Source: Streptacidiphilus sp. ASG 303 (lineage in GTDB: Bacteria > Actinomycetota > Actinomycetes > Streptomycetales > Streptomycetaceae). From it: 64,000 bases of DNA. Where the stretch lies: the NCBI RefSeq assembly GCF_020991365.1, contig NZ_JAJLRA010000021.1, positions 42,764 through 106,763 on the forward strand, given 5' to 3'. Positions 37,017 to 46,272 of this stretch are shown one piece after another. The first letter of the stretch is position 1. Each line of letters begins with the position of its first letter. The position numbers and the translations under genes are program-made. The notes under the pieces were generated by a model. That model was not told the DNA's origin. It saw only the letters and a program-made list of their open reading frames with translations, and made no database searches.

Positions 37017-38636
37017 ATGTCCACCGCCGTGAAGGCCGGACAGCCCGCCGACCCGCAGAGGGCGCCCGGCGCGGTCCACCGCCGCCGCTGGGCGATCCTC
37101 GGGGTGCTGATCTGCGCCCTGCTGGTCGTCGTCCTCGACAACTCCATCCTCAACGTCGCGATGAAGACCATCGCCGCCCCCGCGCCCACCGGCATCGGCG
37201 CGAGCCAGAGCGACCTGGAGTGGGCGATCAACTCCTACACCCTGGTCTTCGCCGGCCTGCTCTTCACCGCGGGCCTCCTCGGCGACCGCATCGGCCGCAA
37301 GCGGACCCTCCTCGCGGGCATGGCGGTCTTCGGCACCGGGTCGCTGCTCTCCGCGATGGCCTCCTCGCCCGTCCAGCTCGTCGTCTTCCGGGCGGTCATG
37401 GGCGTCGGCGGCGCGCTGGTGATGCCCGCCACCCTCGCCGTCGTCATGCACGTCTTCGACCGCGCCGAGCAGCCCCGGGCGATCGGCATCTGGGCGGGCG
37501 CGGCCGGCGTCGCCATCGCGGTCGGGCCGATCACCGGAGGCGTGCTGCTGGAGCACTTCTGGTGGGGCTCGGTCTTCCTGGTGAACGTCCCCGTCGTCGC
37601 CGTCGCGCTGGTCGGCATGGCGCTCCTCGTCCCCGACTCCCGCGACCCGGACCCCGGCCGCCCCGACGTCCCCGGCGTGCTGCTCTCCGTCGTCGGCCTG
37701 GTGCTGCTGGTCTACGGCATCATCGAGGCCGGCGAGCGGGCCGACCTCACCGCCCCCGCCGCCTGGGTGCCCTCCCTGGCGGGCCTCGCCGTCCTCGGCC
37801 TCTTCCTCCTCCACGAACGGCGCAGCGACCACCCGGCGCTCGACGTCACCTGGTTCCGCGACTCCCGCTTCGGCGCGTCGATGGCGGTCAGCTGCGCGGT
37901 CTTCTTCGGCCTGATGGGTGTGACCTTCTTCACCGCCTTCTACCTGCAGAGCGTGCGCGGCCTCAGCCCCCTGGCGGCGGGCCTGGTGATGCTGCCGCTC
38001 GCGGCGGCCCAGATGGTGCTCGCCCCCCGGGCCCGCCTGGTGGTGGACCGCATCGGCGCGGGACCGACCTGCGCGGCGGGCCTGGCCCTGATGGCCGTGG
38101 CCTTCCTCGGCTACCTGCTGCTCGGAACCGCCACGCCGCTCTGGGCGACCGGCGCCGCGGGGTTCGTGATGGGCGCGGGCATGGCGCACGTGTCGCCGCC
38201 GGTGACCGTCACCATCATGTCCGCGCTGCCGCGCGGCAAGGCCGGGGCGGGCTCGGCGCTGAACAACACCTTCCGCCAGCTCGGCGGCTCGCTCGGCGTC
38301 GCCGTGATCGGCGCGCTACTCTCCACCGTCTACCGCTCCGGCGTCTCGGAGCGGCTGGCGGGCCTCCCCGCGGACCTGCGCGACCGCGCCGGCGAGTCCG
38401 TGGAGGCCACCCTCGGGGCCGCCGCCCGCCTGGGCCCGCGCGGCGCCGCGCTCGCCGCCCCCGCCCGCGAGGCGTTCGTGCACGCCATGCACGTGGCGGC
38501 GGCGGTGTCCGCGGGGGTGGTGCTGGCCGGGGCCCTGGCGGCCCTGCTCTTCATGCCGGGGCGCCCGGCCGCGGCGCAGGGCGGGCCCCGGCCGGGGGAG
38601 CGGGAGGCGGAACCCGCGGCGGCCGGGGGCTCCTGA
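37017..38636 (+). CDS. MFS efflux transporter, DHA2 (EmrB/QacA) family
   Basis: 539 residues with about 14 membrane helices. Helix 1 carries [16 protein letters not shown] (the LDxTIVNVALP signature), followed by [20 protein letters not shown] and [19 protein letters not shown] [20 protein letters not shown] near the end. The family exports drugs or toxic compounds using the proton gradient. ATG at 37017 has GACGGGAG upstream. Substrate unknown; placed next to panB with no functional link. Confidence 0.92.
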   Translation: MSTAVKAGQPADPQRAPGAVHRRRWAILGVLICALLVVVLDNSILNVAMKTIAAPAPTGIGASQSDLEWAINSYTLVFAGLLFTAGLLGDRIGRKRTLLAGMAVFGTGSLLSAMASSPVQLVVFRAVMGVGGALVMPATLAVVMHVFDRAEQPRAIGIWAGAAGVAIAVGPITGGVLLEHFWWGSVFLVNVPVVAVALVGMALLVPDSRDPDPGRPDVPGVLLSVVGLVLLVYGIIEAGERADLTAPAAWVPSLAGLAVLGLFLLHERRSDHPALDVTWFRDSRFGASMAVSCAVFFGLMGVTFFTAFYLQSVRGLSPLAAGLVMLPLAAAQMVLAPRARLVVDRIGAGPTCAAGLALMAVAFLGYLLLGTATPLWATGAAGFVMGAGMAHVSPPVTVTIMSALPRGKAGAGSALNNTFRQLGGSLGVAVIGALLSTVYRSGVSERLAGLPADLRDRAGESVEATLGAAARLGPRGAALAAPAREAFVHAMHVAAAVSAGVVLAGALAALLFMPGRPAAAQGGPRPGEREAEPAAAGGS

Positions 38637-38648
38637 GGGGCCGTCGGG

Positions 38649-38673
38649 CGGGGGCCGCGCCGCCCGGCCCCCG
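38649..38673. terminator. Terminator after the MFS gene
   Basis: 9-bp stem CGGGGGCCG / CGGCCCCCG with a 7-nt loop, 13 nt past the stop. Confidence 0.6.
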
Positions 38674-38850
38674 GCGGTCCTCCCCACGCCGGAGCGCGGC
38701 GCCGCCGGGGCTCCCGGAACCTCCGGCGCGGTCCCGGACGTCTGTCCCGGCATACGCTGGGCCGAGCAGCGGAGCCGCGGGCGGCCGGTCCCGGCCCGCC
38801 GCGCGGCCAGGCACGGTACGGACACACGGCACGGCGCGAGGGAACAGGGC

Positions 38851-40122
38851 ATGGCACAGGCGGCGAGGGCGCGGACGCAGGCCGACGGCGGGCAGCCGGA
38901 CCGGAGCGGTCCCCGGCCCCGGCTGTCCCGCCTCTCCCGCCGCCTGTCCGGACCGGCCGGGTTGCCCGGGCTCCCCGGCCTGGCGCGCCTGGGCGGCGGG
39001 TCCGCCCCGCACGGATCCCCCGACCCCCGGGTCCCCGGCGGCCCGCACGCGGCGGACGACCCGCACGCGGCGCACGGCCCGCACGCGGGGTACGGCCCGC
39101 CCACGGCGTACGGCCCCCCGGCGGCGGGCTCCGCCGCCGGGTCCTCCGCCGCCGGCCGCCGTGGCCGCTGGGGCCGCTGGGGCCGGGACGCGCGCGGCCG
39201 CAGCACCTGGCGGCGCGGCCTCGTCCCGGCGCTGCTCGCCGCGGCCACCGCCGTGCTGCTGGTCCTCCACGCCGAGGTCCCCAACCGGGTCGGCAACCTC
39301 GGCAGCCTGCTGGAGACCTTCCTGCCGTGGCTGGGCCTCGCCCTGCCCGTCCTGCTCGTCTGGGGCCTGCTGCGGCGCTCGGCCCTCGCCCTCGCGGTCC
39401 TGCTGCTGCCGGTGCTGCTCTGGGCGGACCTCTTCGGCGGCCTGCTGTCGGACCGCAGCGCGGCCGGCGGCGACCTCACCGTCCTCAGCCACAACGTCAA
39501 CGCCCAGAACGCCGACCCGGCCGCCACCGCCCGCGACATCGTCGCCTCGCACGCGGACGTCGTCGCGCTGGAGGAGCTGACCGCCACCGCACTGCCGGTG
39601 TACGAGCGGGCCCTGGCCGCCGCCTACCCGTACCGCGCCGTCCGGGGCACCGTGGCGCTCTGGTCCCGCTACCCCGTCACCGGGACGCGGGCCGTGGACA
39701 TCAAGATCGGCTGGGTCAGGGCGCTGCGCACCGAGGTCCGCACCCCGCGCGGCCCGCTGGCCGTGTACGTCGCCCACCTGCCATCGGTGCGGGTGAAGTT
39801 CGACGCCGGGTTCACCGCGGACCAGCGCGACAACAGCGCCGAGGCGCTCGGTGAGGCCATCGCCGACGAGCGGCTCGGGCGCGTGGTGCTGCTCGGCGAC
39901 CTCAACGGCACCATGAACGACCGCAGCCTCGCCAACATCACCTCGCAGATGCGCTCGGCCCAGGGCGCGGCGGGCGACGGCATGGGCTTCAGCTGGCCCG
40001 CGTCCTTCCCGCTGGCCCGCATCGACCAGATCATGACCAAGGGCGTCACCCCGGTCAGCTCCTGGGTCCTCCCCGCCACCGGCAGCGACCACCTCCCCGT
40101 CGCCGCCCGCGTCCGGCTGTAG
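38851..40122 (+). CDS. EEP-family (endonuclease/exonuclease/phosphatase) membrane protein
   Basis: 423 residues. The first 120 are low-complexity (HAADDPHAAHGPHAGYGPPT repeats), followed by three membrane helices (about 122-210). The C-terminal 220 residues form an EEP domain facing outside: LSHNVNAQNADP, VVALEEL, VVLLGDLNGTMND and GSDHLPVAARV supply the Asn, Glu, Asp/Asn and Asp/His catalytic residues. Members act as phosphodiesterases on lipids or nucleic acids. GGGAACAGGGC lies before ATG 38851. Substrate unknown. Confidence 0.85.
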   Translation: MAQAARARTQADGGQPDRSGPRPRLSRLSRRLSGPAGLPGLPGLARLGGGSAPHGSPDPRVPGGPHAADDPHAAHGPHAGYGPPTAYGPPAAGSAAGSSAAGRRGRWGRWGRDARGRSTWRRGLVPALLAAATAVLLVLHAEVPNRVGNLGSLLETFLPWLGLALPVLLVWGLLRRSALALAVLLLPVLLWADLFGGLLSDRSAAGGDLTVLSHNVNAQNADPAATARDIVASHADVVALEELTATALPVYERALAAAYPYRAVRGTVALWSRYPVTGTRAVDIKIGWVRALRTEVRTPRGPLAVYVAHLPSVRVKFDAGFTADQRDNSAEALGEAIADERLGRVVLLGDLNGTMNDRSLANITSQMRSAQGAAGDGMGFSWPASFPLARIDQIMTKGVTPVSSWVLPATGSDHLPVAARVRL

Positions 40123-40126
40123 GGGC

Positions 40127-40166
40127 GCGGGGCCGCCCGCGCCCGGCCGGGCACGGGCGGCCCCGC
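40127..40166. terminator. Bidirectional terminator
   Basis: 13-bp stem GCGGGGCCGCCCG / CGGGCGGCCCCGC with a 14-nt loop, between the EEP gene and nadE (convergent). Confidence 0.7.
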
Positions 40167-40171
40167 GGGGC

Positions 40172-41929
40172 TCAGCCCCGGCGCCAGCGGTTGGTGATCG
40201 GCAGGCGGCGGTCGCGCCCGAAGGCCTTCACCGAGATCTTCGGACCCGGCGGGTACTGGCGGCGCTTGTACTCGGCCGTGTCCACCAGCCGCACCACCCG
40301 GTCCACCACGGCCGGGTCGAAGCCCGCCGCGACGATGGCGTCCCGCCCCTGGTCGTTCTCCACGTACGCCTGGAGGACCGCGTCCAGCAGGTCGTAGTCG
40401 GGCAGCGAGTCGGTGTCCACCTGGCCGGGGCGCAGCTCGGCGCTCGGCGGCTTGGAGATGGAGTTCTCCGGGATCGGCGGGGTCTCGCCGCGCTCCTCGG
40501 CCGCCTTGTTGCGCCAGCGGGCGAGGCGGAAGATCAGGGTCTTGTAGACGTCCTTGATCGGCCCGTACGCGCCCACCGAGTCGCCGTACAGCGTGGAGTA
40601 GCCCACCGCCAGCTCGCTCTTGTTGCCGGGCGCGAGCACGATGTGCCCCTCCTGGTTGGAGACCGCCATCAGCAGCGTGCCGCGCAGCCGCGACTGCAGG
40701 TTCTCCTCCGCGAGGCCGGTCAGGCCCAGCTGCCCCATGTAGGCGTCGAACATGGGGGCGATGGGCACGGTGCGGAGGTTCAGCCCGGTGCGGCGGGCCA
40801 GCTCGGCCGCGTCGCCCTTCGAGTGCTCCGAGGAGTACGCGCTCGGCATGGAGACGCCGTACACGTTCTCGGCGCCCACCGCGTCCACCGCGATGGCGGC
40901 GACCAGCGCCGAGTCGATGCCGCCGGAGAGGCCGATCAGCACCGAGCGGAAGCCGTTCTTGCGCACGTAGGCGCGGGTGCCGGCCACCAGCGCCGCGTAG
41001 ATCTCCTCCTCGTCGCCCATCCGCGGCGCGACGCCCGCCACCACGGGCTGCTCCGGCGCGGGCAGCACCTCGCCGCCCAGGTCGGTGCGGACCAGCCGCA
41101 GGCCGTCGGCCAGGACCGCGCCCTCGGCCGGGGCGTCCTCCCGGACGGCGGGCAGCTCCAGGTCGACCAGGACGCAGCCCTCCTCGAACTGCGGGGCGCG
41201 GGCCAGCACCTCGCCGTCCGCGTCCACCACGATCGAGTCGCCGTCGAAGACCAGCTCGTCCTGGGCGCCCACCATGTTCAGGTACGCGAGCGCGCAGCCC
41301 GCCTCCGCGGCGCGGCGGCGCACCAGCTCCAGCCGGACGTCGTCCTTCTCCCGCTCGTAGGGGGAGCCGTTGACCACCAGCAGCAGACCGGCGCGGGCCT
41401 CGCCGGCCGCCGCCACGCGGCCGCCGTCCTGCCAGATGTCCTCGCAGATCGCGAGGGCCACGTCCGTGCCGTGCAGCCGCACGACGGAGAGCTGGTCGCC
41501 GGGGACGAACCAGCGGTACTCGTCGAAGACGCCGTAGTTCGGCAGGTGGTGCTTGGCGAAGCGGGTCGCCACCGCGCCGCGGTGCAGCACCGCGGCGCAG
41601 TTCTGCGGCGAACCGGCCGGGCGGCCGAGCCGGGGGGAGTCGTGCTCGGAGCGGCCCAGGTAGCCGACCACCACCGGTACCTCGCCGAGGCCCTCGGCGG
41701 CCAGCCGCGCGGCCAGCTCCCCCAGGGCGGCGCGGGAGGCGTCCACGAAGGACCGGCGCAGCGCCAGGTCCTCCACCGGGTAGCCGGTCAGCGCCATCTC
41801 GGGGAAGGCCACCAGGTGGGCGCCCCGCTCGGCGGCGTGCCGGGTCCAGCGCACGACCTCGTCGCTGTTGCGGGCGATGTCGCCGACGTAGGGATCGATC
41901 TGGCTCAGTGCGAGACGTAGATGAGGCAC
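40172..41929 (-). CDS. nadE: Glutamine-dependent NAD synthetase
   Basis: 585 residues. Converts deamido-NAD to NAD with ammonia made in situ from glutamine. The N-terminal nitrilase half has the Glu-Lys-Cys triad in FPEMALTGYP, AKHHLPNYGVFDE and AICEDIWQ. The C-terminal synthetase half has the pyrophosphatase loop IGLSGGIDSALVAAI, then SAYSSEHSKGDAAELARRTG, GNKSELAVGYSTLYGD. GTG at 41929 has no ribosome site but lies 6 nt after a -10 hexamer, suggesting a leaderless mRNA. Confidence 0.95.
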   Translation of the reverse strand: MPHLRLALSQIDPYVGDIARNSDEVVRWTRHAAERGAHLVAFPEMALTGYPVEDLALRRSFVDASRAALGELAARLAAEGLGEVPVVVGYLGRSEHDSPRLGRPAGSPQNCAAVLHRGAVATRFAKHHLPNYGVFDEYRWFVPGDQLSVVRLHGTDVALAICEDIWQDGGRVAAAGEARAGLLLVVNGSPYEREKDDVRLELVRRRAAEAGCALAYLNMVGAQDELVFDGDSIVVDADGEVLARAPQFEEGCVLVDLELPAVREDAPAEGAVLADGLRLVRTDLGGEVLPAPEQPVVAGVAPRMGDEEEIYAALVAGTRAYVRKNGFRSVLIGLSGGIDSALVAAIAVDAVGAENVYGVSMPSAYSSEHSKGDAAELARRTGLNLRTVPIAPMFDAYMGQLGLTGLAEENLQSRLRGTLLMAVSNQEGHIVLAPGNKSELAVGYSTLYGDSVGAYGPIKDVYKTLIFRLARWRNKAAEERGETPPIPENSISKPPSAELRPGQVDTDSLPDYDLLDAVLQAYVENDQGRDAIVAAGFDPAVVDRVVRLVDTAEYKRRQYPPGPKISVKAFGRDRRLPITNRWRRG

Positions 41930-42241
41930 GCCCCCAGCCTAATCGTCTGTTCGACGCTATGTCGGCCGGGCCCGGCGCCGCACCGGCCGTCCGGACCCCG
42001 CCCGCCTGCACGCCCGCCTGTCCGCCTGCCCCCGCCCGGCCGCTCCTGCCCCCGCCCGGCCCAGCCCGGCCGGGTGCGGCCCCCTCGCGCGCCCGCCCGC
42101 GACCCCCGGCCGCCCGGCCGCCCGCCGCCCTCTCACCCGCCCGGCGGCGCAGGGATCGCGGGCGGTACGCCCCCGCGACAGCCTGGAGGCACCGGGTGCC
42201 GCAGCAGAGGTGTCGCCCGATCCCTGAACGGAGGACGACGG
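41930..42241. other. Divergent intergenic region nadE / lipoprotein
   Basis: 312 bp. Contains the nadE promoter at its left edge and a long Pro/Arg-type C-rich tract; the lipoprotein gene has GAACGGAGGAC before its ATG. No further gene. Confidence 0.6.
41936..41965 (-). promoter_or_regulatory. Probable leaderless promoter of nadE
   Basis: On the minus strand CCGACA - 18 bp - TAGGCT, with the -10 ending 6 nt before the GTG. This spacing gives a transcript that begins at or next to the start codon; leaderless mRNAs are common in Streptomyces. Confidence 0.5.
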
Positions 42242-42871
42242 ATGCGCGACAGCCGGAAGAAGCCGGTCGGAGCGGCGGTGGCGGTGCTGGCGGCGGGCGC
42301 CCTCGCGCTGGGCACCGCCGGGTGCAGCAGCGGCACCAAGCAGGCCGTGAACCAGGCGACCGGGGCCGCCGCGTCCGCCGCCTCCAAGGCCAGTGCGCTG
42401 GCGACCGCCGCGGCCTCCGCGGCCCAGTCGGCGAAGTCCGCCGCGACGTCGGCGGCCTCGGCGGCGAAGTCCGCCGTCGCGAGTGCGACGGGCAAGGCAT
42501 CCTCGGCCGCGTCGAGCGCCGCGGCCAGCGCCAGTGCCAAGGTGTCGGCCGAGGCCGATGCGGCCAAGAGCAAGCTGGCCGGCGTCAGCGGCTCCGGGAA
42601 CGCCGCCGCCGAGGCCGCCGTGGAGGCGGTCTCCACGCGCTCCGCCGGGGGCCGGGCCTCGGCCCGCCTGAAGATCGACAACAAGCAGTCGCAGGCCGCC
42701 AACTATGCGGTCGAGGTGCAGTTCCTCGACGGCTCCGGCAAGCAGGTCGGCACCGGCTACGCCCTGAAGGAGAACGTGCCGGCCGGCCAGTCCCAGCAGC
42801 TCGTCGTGGTCAGCCAGGAGTCGCTCAAGGCCCCGCTGAGCGCGAAGGTCGCCAAGGCGCAGCGCTACTGA
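42242..42871 (+). CDS. Ala/Ser-rich lipoprotein
   Basis: 209 residues. Type II signal ending in lipobox LGTAGC (Cys28). Residues 35-115 are a low-complexity helix-forming stretch (ASAAKSAVASATGKASSAAS), much like a coiled or antifreeze-type repeat. The C-terminal 70 residues form a compact beta domain (ARLKIDNKQSQAANYAVEVQ, FLDGSGKQVGTGYALKENV, SQQLVVVSQ) typical of FxLYD-type extracellular domains. GGAGGAC before ATG 42242. Outer face of the membrane; function unknown. Confidence 0.8.
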   Translation: MRDSRKKPVGAAVAVLAAGALALGTAGCSSGTKQAVNQATGAAASAASKASALATAAASAAQSAKSAATSAASAAKSAVASATGKASSAASSAAASASAKVSAEADAAKSKLAGVSGSGNAAAEAAVEAVSTRSAGGRASARLKIDNKQSQAANYAVEVQFLDGSGKQVGTGYALKENVPAGQSQQLVVVSQESLKAPLSAKVAKAQRY

Positions 42872-42991
42872 CCGACGCAGCCCCCGCACACCGCCGCCCC
42901 GCCGCCGCAGACCTGGCGCCGGGGTGGCTGCGCCGTGTCCCGGCCGCGTCCCGGCCGGGGGGTCGGCCGGGTGTCGGCGAACCGGCGCCGA

Positions 42992-43040
42992 TCCGCCATG
43001 ATGGGCCCGTCCGCGCGGCGGTCGCGTCCGCCATGATGGG
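42992..43040. repeat. 14-bp direct repeat upstream of glnA2
   Basis: TCCGCCATGATGGG occurs at 42992-43005 and 43027-43040, 35 bp apart, and 81 bp before the glnA2 start. Could be a regulator site or carry alternative -10 elements (CATGAT). Confidence 0.6.
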
Positions 43041-43120
43041 GAGTGGAGCTTCCGGCAGAACCCGCCCGGGGTCCTCCCTTGCGTAACACGAACGTAAAGA
43101 GCAGAGGTGAGACTGTCCTC

Positions 43121-44482
43121 ATGGGCAAGCAGCAGGAGTTCGTGCTCCGGACGCTCGAAGAGCGTGACATCCGATTCGTCCGGCTGTGGTTCACCGACGT
43201 GCTCGGTTTCCTCAAGTCGGTGGCGGTGGCGCCCGCCGAGCTGGAGCAGGCCTTCGAGGAGGGCATCGGCTTCGACGGCTCGGCCATCGAGGGCTTCGCC
43301 CGCGTCTACGAGTCCGACATGATCGCCAAGCCGGACCCGACCACGTTCCAGATCCTCCCGTGGCGCTCCGAGGCCCCGGGCACCGCGCGGATGTTCTGCG
43401 ACATCCTCATGCCCGACGGCTCCCCGTCGTACGCCGACCCCCGGTACGTCCTCAAGCGCACCCTGGAGAAGGCGTCCGATCTCGGCTTCACCTTCTACAC
43501 CCACCCCGAGATCGAGTTCTTCCTGCTGAAGAACCTCCCGGGCGACGGCACCGCGCCCACCCCCGCCGACCAGTCCGGCTACTTCGACCACACCCCGCGC
43601 GGCGTCGGCCACGACTTCCGCCGTCAGGCCATCACCATGCTGGAGTCCATGGGCATCTCGGTGGAGTTCTCCCACCACGAGGGCGCCCCCGGACAGCAGG
43701 AGATCGACCTCCGGTACGCCGACGCGCTCTCCACCGCCGACAACATCATGACCTTCCGGCTGGTCATGAAGGAGGTCGCGCTGGAGCAGGGCGTCCACGC
43801 GACCTTCATGCCCAAGCCGTTCTCCCAGCACCCCGGCTCGGGCATGCACACCCACGTCTCCCTCTTCGAGGGCGACCGCAACGCCTTCCACGAGTCCGGC
43901 GCCGAGTTCCAGCTCTCCAAGGTCGGCCGCTCCTTCATCGCCGGCCTGCTGCGCCACGCCGCCGAGACCTCGGCCGTCACCAACCAGTGGGTCAACTCCT
44001 ACAAGCGCATCTGGGGCGGCTCCCAGCGCACCGCCGGCGCCGGCGGCGAGGCCCCCTCCTACATCTGCTGGGGCCACAACAACCGCTCCGCCATGGTCCG
44101 GGTGCCGATGTACAAGCCCGGCAAGCAGGGCTCCACCCGCATCGAGGTCCGCTCCCTCGACACTGGGTGCAACCCCTACCTCGCCTACGCCGTCGTCCTC
44201 GCCGCCGGCCTCAAGGGCATCCAGGAGGGCTACGAGCTCCCCGCCGGCGCCGACGACGACGTCTGGGCGCTCACCGACGCCGAGCGCCGCGCCCTGGGCA
44301 TCGAGCCCCTGCCGCAGAACCTCGGCGAGGCCATCGACCTCATGGAGCGCAGCGAGCTCGTCGCCGAGACCCTGGGCGAGCACGTCTTCGACTTCTTCCT
44401 GCGCAACAAGCGCCAGGAGTGGGAGGAGTACCGCTCCGAGGTCACCCCGTTCGAGCTCCGCAAGTCCCTGCCGGTGCTGTAG
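43121..44482 (+). CDS. glnA2: Glutamine-synthetase-like protein GlnA2
   Basis: 453 residues of the GS I fold. Features: FVRLWFTDVLGFLKSVAVAP, then DGSAIEGFARVYESDM, the Glu ligands in FYTHPEIEFFLLK and HHEGAPGQQEIDL, KPFSQHPGSGMHTHVSLFEG, and VRVPMYKPGKQGSTRIEVRS. The adenylylation loop is not the classical NLYDLP type, so GlnE control is doubtful. It most resembles Streptomyces GlnA2, which is reported to be a gamma-glutamylpolyamine synthetase rather than a true glutamine synthetase. ATG at 43121 with GAGGTGAG upstream. Strong terminator follows. Confidence 0.93.
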   Translation: MGKQQEFVLRTLEERDIRFVRLWFTDVLGFLKSVAVAPAELEQAFEEGIGFDGSAIEGFARVYESDMIAKPDPTTFQILPWRSEAPGTARMFCDILMPDGSPSYADPRYVLKRTLEKASDLGFTFYTHPEIEFFLLKNLPGDGTAPTPADQSGYFDHTPRGVGHDFRRQAITMLESMGISVEFSHHEGAPGQQEIDLRYADALSTADNIMTFRLVMKEVALEQGVHATFMPKPFSQHPGSGMHTHVSLFEGDRNAFHESGAEFQLSKVGRSFIAGLLRHAAETSAVTNQWVNSYKRIWGGSQRTAGAGGEAPSYICWGHNNRSAMVRVPMYKPGKQGSTRIEVRSLDTGCNPYLAYAVVLAAGLKGIQEGYELPAGADDDVWALTDAERRALGIEPLPQNLGEAIDLMERSELVAETLGEHVFDFFLRNKRQEWEEYRSEVTPFELRKSLPVL

Positions 44483-44513
44483 CCGCAGCTCAGAAGCGCG
44501 CCGTCGCAGCGGG

Positions 44514-44559
44514 AAGCGGCCCGGGGCCGACCGTGTGAGCGGTCGGCCCCGGGCCGCTT
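44514..44559 (+). terminator. Strong terminator after glnA2
   Basis: Perfect stem of 19 bp (starting AAGCGGCCCGGGGCCGACC) with an 8-nt loop and a trailing TTT, 31 nt past the stop. Confidence 0.85.
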
Positions 44560-44579
44560 TCGCGCTCCGGGCCGTCCAC

Positions 44580-45010
44580 GGGCCGTCGGGCCGTCCGGTG
44601 GTTGCTTCGTGGACACGGCCCACGGCCAGGCGGGCGCGTCCTTCGCTGCCGGGCAGGAGGTGGATGCAGACCCGGAGCGTGAACCCGGTGTCGCCGTGCC
44701 CGAGGTACCTGCTCAGGGCCTTGACGTTCTCCCCGGCGTCCAAGCAGCACCGAGGCGTCGAAGTGCCGCAGGACGTGCGTGCCGTGCGCGCGGGCTGCCG
44801 CGTGTCATGCTCCTCGGCGGGGCGGCGGGATCACCTCCGCACGGGCAAGGGCAGGCTTCCACGCGTGGTCGTTGAAGTCCGGCCGGCGAACCGCGCCGCC
44901 ATCCCCCCGCGAGAACACGAGCAGCTTCGTCCTGGCCGGACCGTCCGGCGCGAGCCCTCTGAGAAGCGGATGGCCGGTCCGCAGGGCGGCTTGGGTCATG
45001 GGTGCCCCGT
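44580..45010 (-). pseudogene. Decayed tyrosine-recombinase integrase (C-terminal part)
   Basis: Read right to left, three frames together give the catalytic domain of a phage/plasmid integrase. The first frame has LLVFSRGDGGAVRRPDFNDH followed by AWKPALARAEVIPPP; the second has HGTHVLRHFDASVLL (HxLRH box); the third, past an inserted T near 44748, has LDAGENVKALSRYLGHGDTG and RVCIHLLPGSEGRARLAV. At least two frameshifts separate the pieces, and the nucleophile Tyr expected in RxYTHLLP is Cys. No full-length N-terminal part was found. It is a relic of an integrated element; no att site or tRNA gene is visible here. Confidence 0.78.
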
Positions 45011-45582
45011 CGCAGCGCAGGGCGGTGGGAGGTAGGCCGTGCACGGCGTCGGCCGCCTCGTTGCGCCGACTGCTTCGCGGACCTGGGCGCCGCCCGCACC
45101 CGGGCCCCTGACGCCGCGCCCGGAGCGAGCCGTGCGCCCGGCCCCGGCCCGGGAACGTCCCGAACCCCGGCTCCCGCCGGGCAGGGCCCGTCAGGCACCG
45201 GCCGCCGCCTTGGTGCGCCAGGACGGGCCGGGCGCGGCGCAGGTGGCCGCAGGCCGGTCCATCCACCGGCTCGGACACGCCCGTACCGTCGCCGCCCGCC
45301 ACGACGAACGGGCCCACGTCCTCCACGGCACCGTGGTCCTCGCAGCCGCACGACCACGGCTCGGACCGTGATCCGCCGGACGGAACCCGGCGGTGAGGCG
45401 CCCGAAAACCGGTGGAGCAGCGCCGCCGCGCGCCACTACCGTGCTGCCGGACCGAGTCGTCCAGGCAAGGACACGCCGTTGTACACCCTGTGAGACCTCC
45501 CGAGCGCTGATTCGTCGCGCGTCGCCCATGTGCGCCGCGCTGCTTCCTGCTGCGGACTTCTCACTGGAACCGGTGTACTTCT
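45011..45582. other. Gene-poor stretch beside the integrase relic
   Basis: About 570 bp without a credible gene; codon patterns on both strands are irregular. It may hold the rest of the decayed integrase or element. The base composition eases to lower GC near 45560-45610. Confidence 0.5.
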
Positions 45583-46131
45583 GTGCTCAAAAACTGGGTG
45601 GTCATACCCACCTGCCTGCCGCTCGTTCTCCGTCGCTGCCACACGTGCGCGTCCGAGCGCTTCCGGGCGAGCGGCAAATTCCGCGTCAATGCCAACCACA
45701 AGCTCATCGACGCCTGGCTCCTCGTGCTCTGTACCACTTGCGGGGAAACCGCAAAGCTCACGGTCCTGGAGCGGATGAACGTGCGCTCCGTGCGACCCGG
45801 GCTGCTGGACCGGCTGCACGGCAACGACCCCGGCCTGACGGCCGAGCTGCTCCAGGATCCGGTCGTGCGGCGCCGCAACCGCATCGCCCTGGACTGGGGC
45901 GACGCCTGGCGCCTCGACACCGGCGGGTCGGACCACCTGGACCGCGAGGTGATCGACGTCTCGGTCCGCTTTGCCGCGCGGATCCCTGTCCGGCCGGTGC
46001 GGCTGATCGCTGAAGGCTGCGGTCTTTCGCGGGCCGAGGTCGAGAGGCTGATCACGGAGGGGAGGCTCGTCTCGGCAGTCCGGCTGAGCAGCCGGCTCTC
46101 CGGCGACTTCACCTTCACGCTCAAGCGCTGA
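45583..46131 (+). CDS. DUF1062 protein
   Basis: 182 residues. RRCHTCASERFRASGKFRVN and LVLCTTCGETAKLTVLERMN give two Cys pairs (CxxC and CxxC) consistent with a zinc ribbon, then a helical half ending RAEVERLITEGRLVSAVRL. These match DUF1062, a family without a known role. The GTG start at 45583 has no clear ribosome site. It is beside the integrase relic and may have come with that element or be a plain resident gene. Confidence 0.82.
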   Translation: MLKNWVVIPTCLPLVLRRCHTCASERFRASGKFRVNANHKLIDAWLLVLCTTCGETAKLTVLERMNVRSVRPGLLDRLHGNDPGLTAELLQDPVVRRRNRIALDWGDAWRLDTGGSDHLDREVIDVSVRFAARIPVRPVRLIAEGCGLSRAEVERLITEGRLVSAVRLSSRLSGDFTFTLKR

Positions 46132-46177
46132 GCCCTCCTCGGGACCAGGGCCTGTCCAGCAGGATCCGCCGGACGGG

Positions 46178-46222
46178 CCCCGGCCGCGGACAGGCATGAG
46201 CCGGCCCGATCCGCGGCCGGGG
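46178..46222. terminator. Terminator between convergent genes
   Basis: Perfect 13-bp stem CCCCGGCCGCGGA / TCCGCGGCCGGGG with a 19-nt loop, between the DUF1062 and isochorismatase-like genes. Confidence 0.6.
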
Positions 46223-46272
46223 TGCGGCCCCCTGACCATGCTCGGCCCCGGGCCGGCCAGGACACCGCCCGC

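Noticed and set aside
43083..43098. GTAAC-N6-GTAAA as a GlnR site before glnA2
   Set aside because: Only one pair, the second half deviates, and no phased neighbours at plus or minus 11 bp.
41957..44743. 928-codon minus-strand ORF over glnA2 and the lipoprotein
   Set aside because: It is antisense to two well-supported genes; only its first 50 codons (integrase C-terminus) make biological sense and are reported as a pseudogene.
45002..45493. 163-codon plus-strand ORF near the integrase relic
   Set aside because: Arg/Pro/Ala composition typical of random GC-rich translation, no ribosome site or family match.
44560..46140. Attachment-site repeats or a tRNA gene next to the integrase relic
   Set aside because: I looked for a direct repeat pair flanking the stretch and a tRNA 3' end and saw none.
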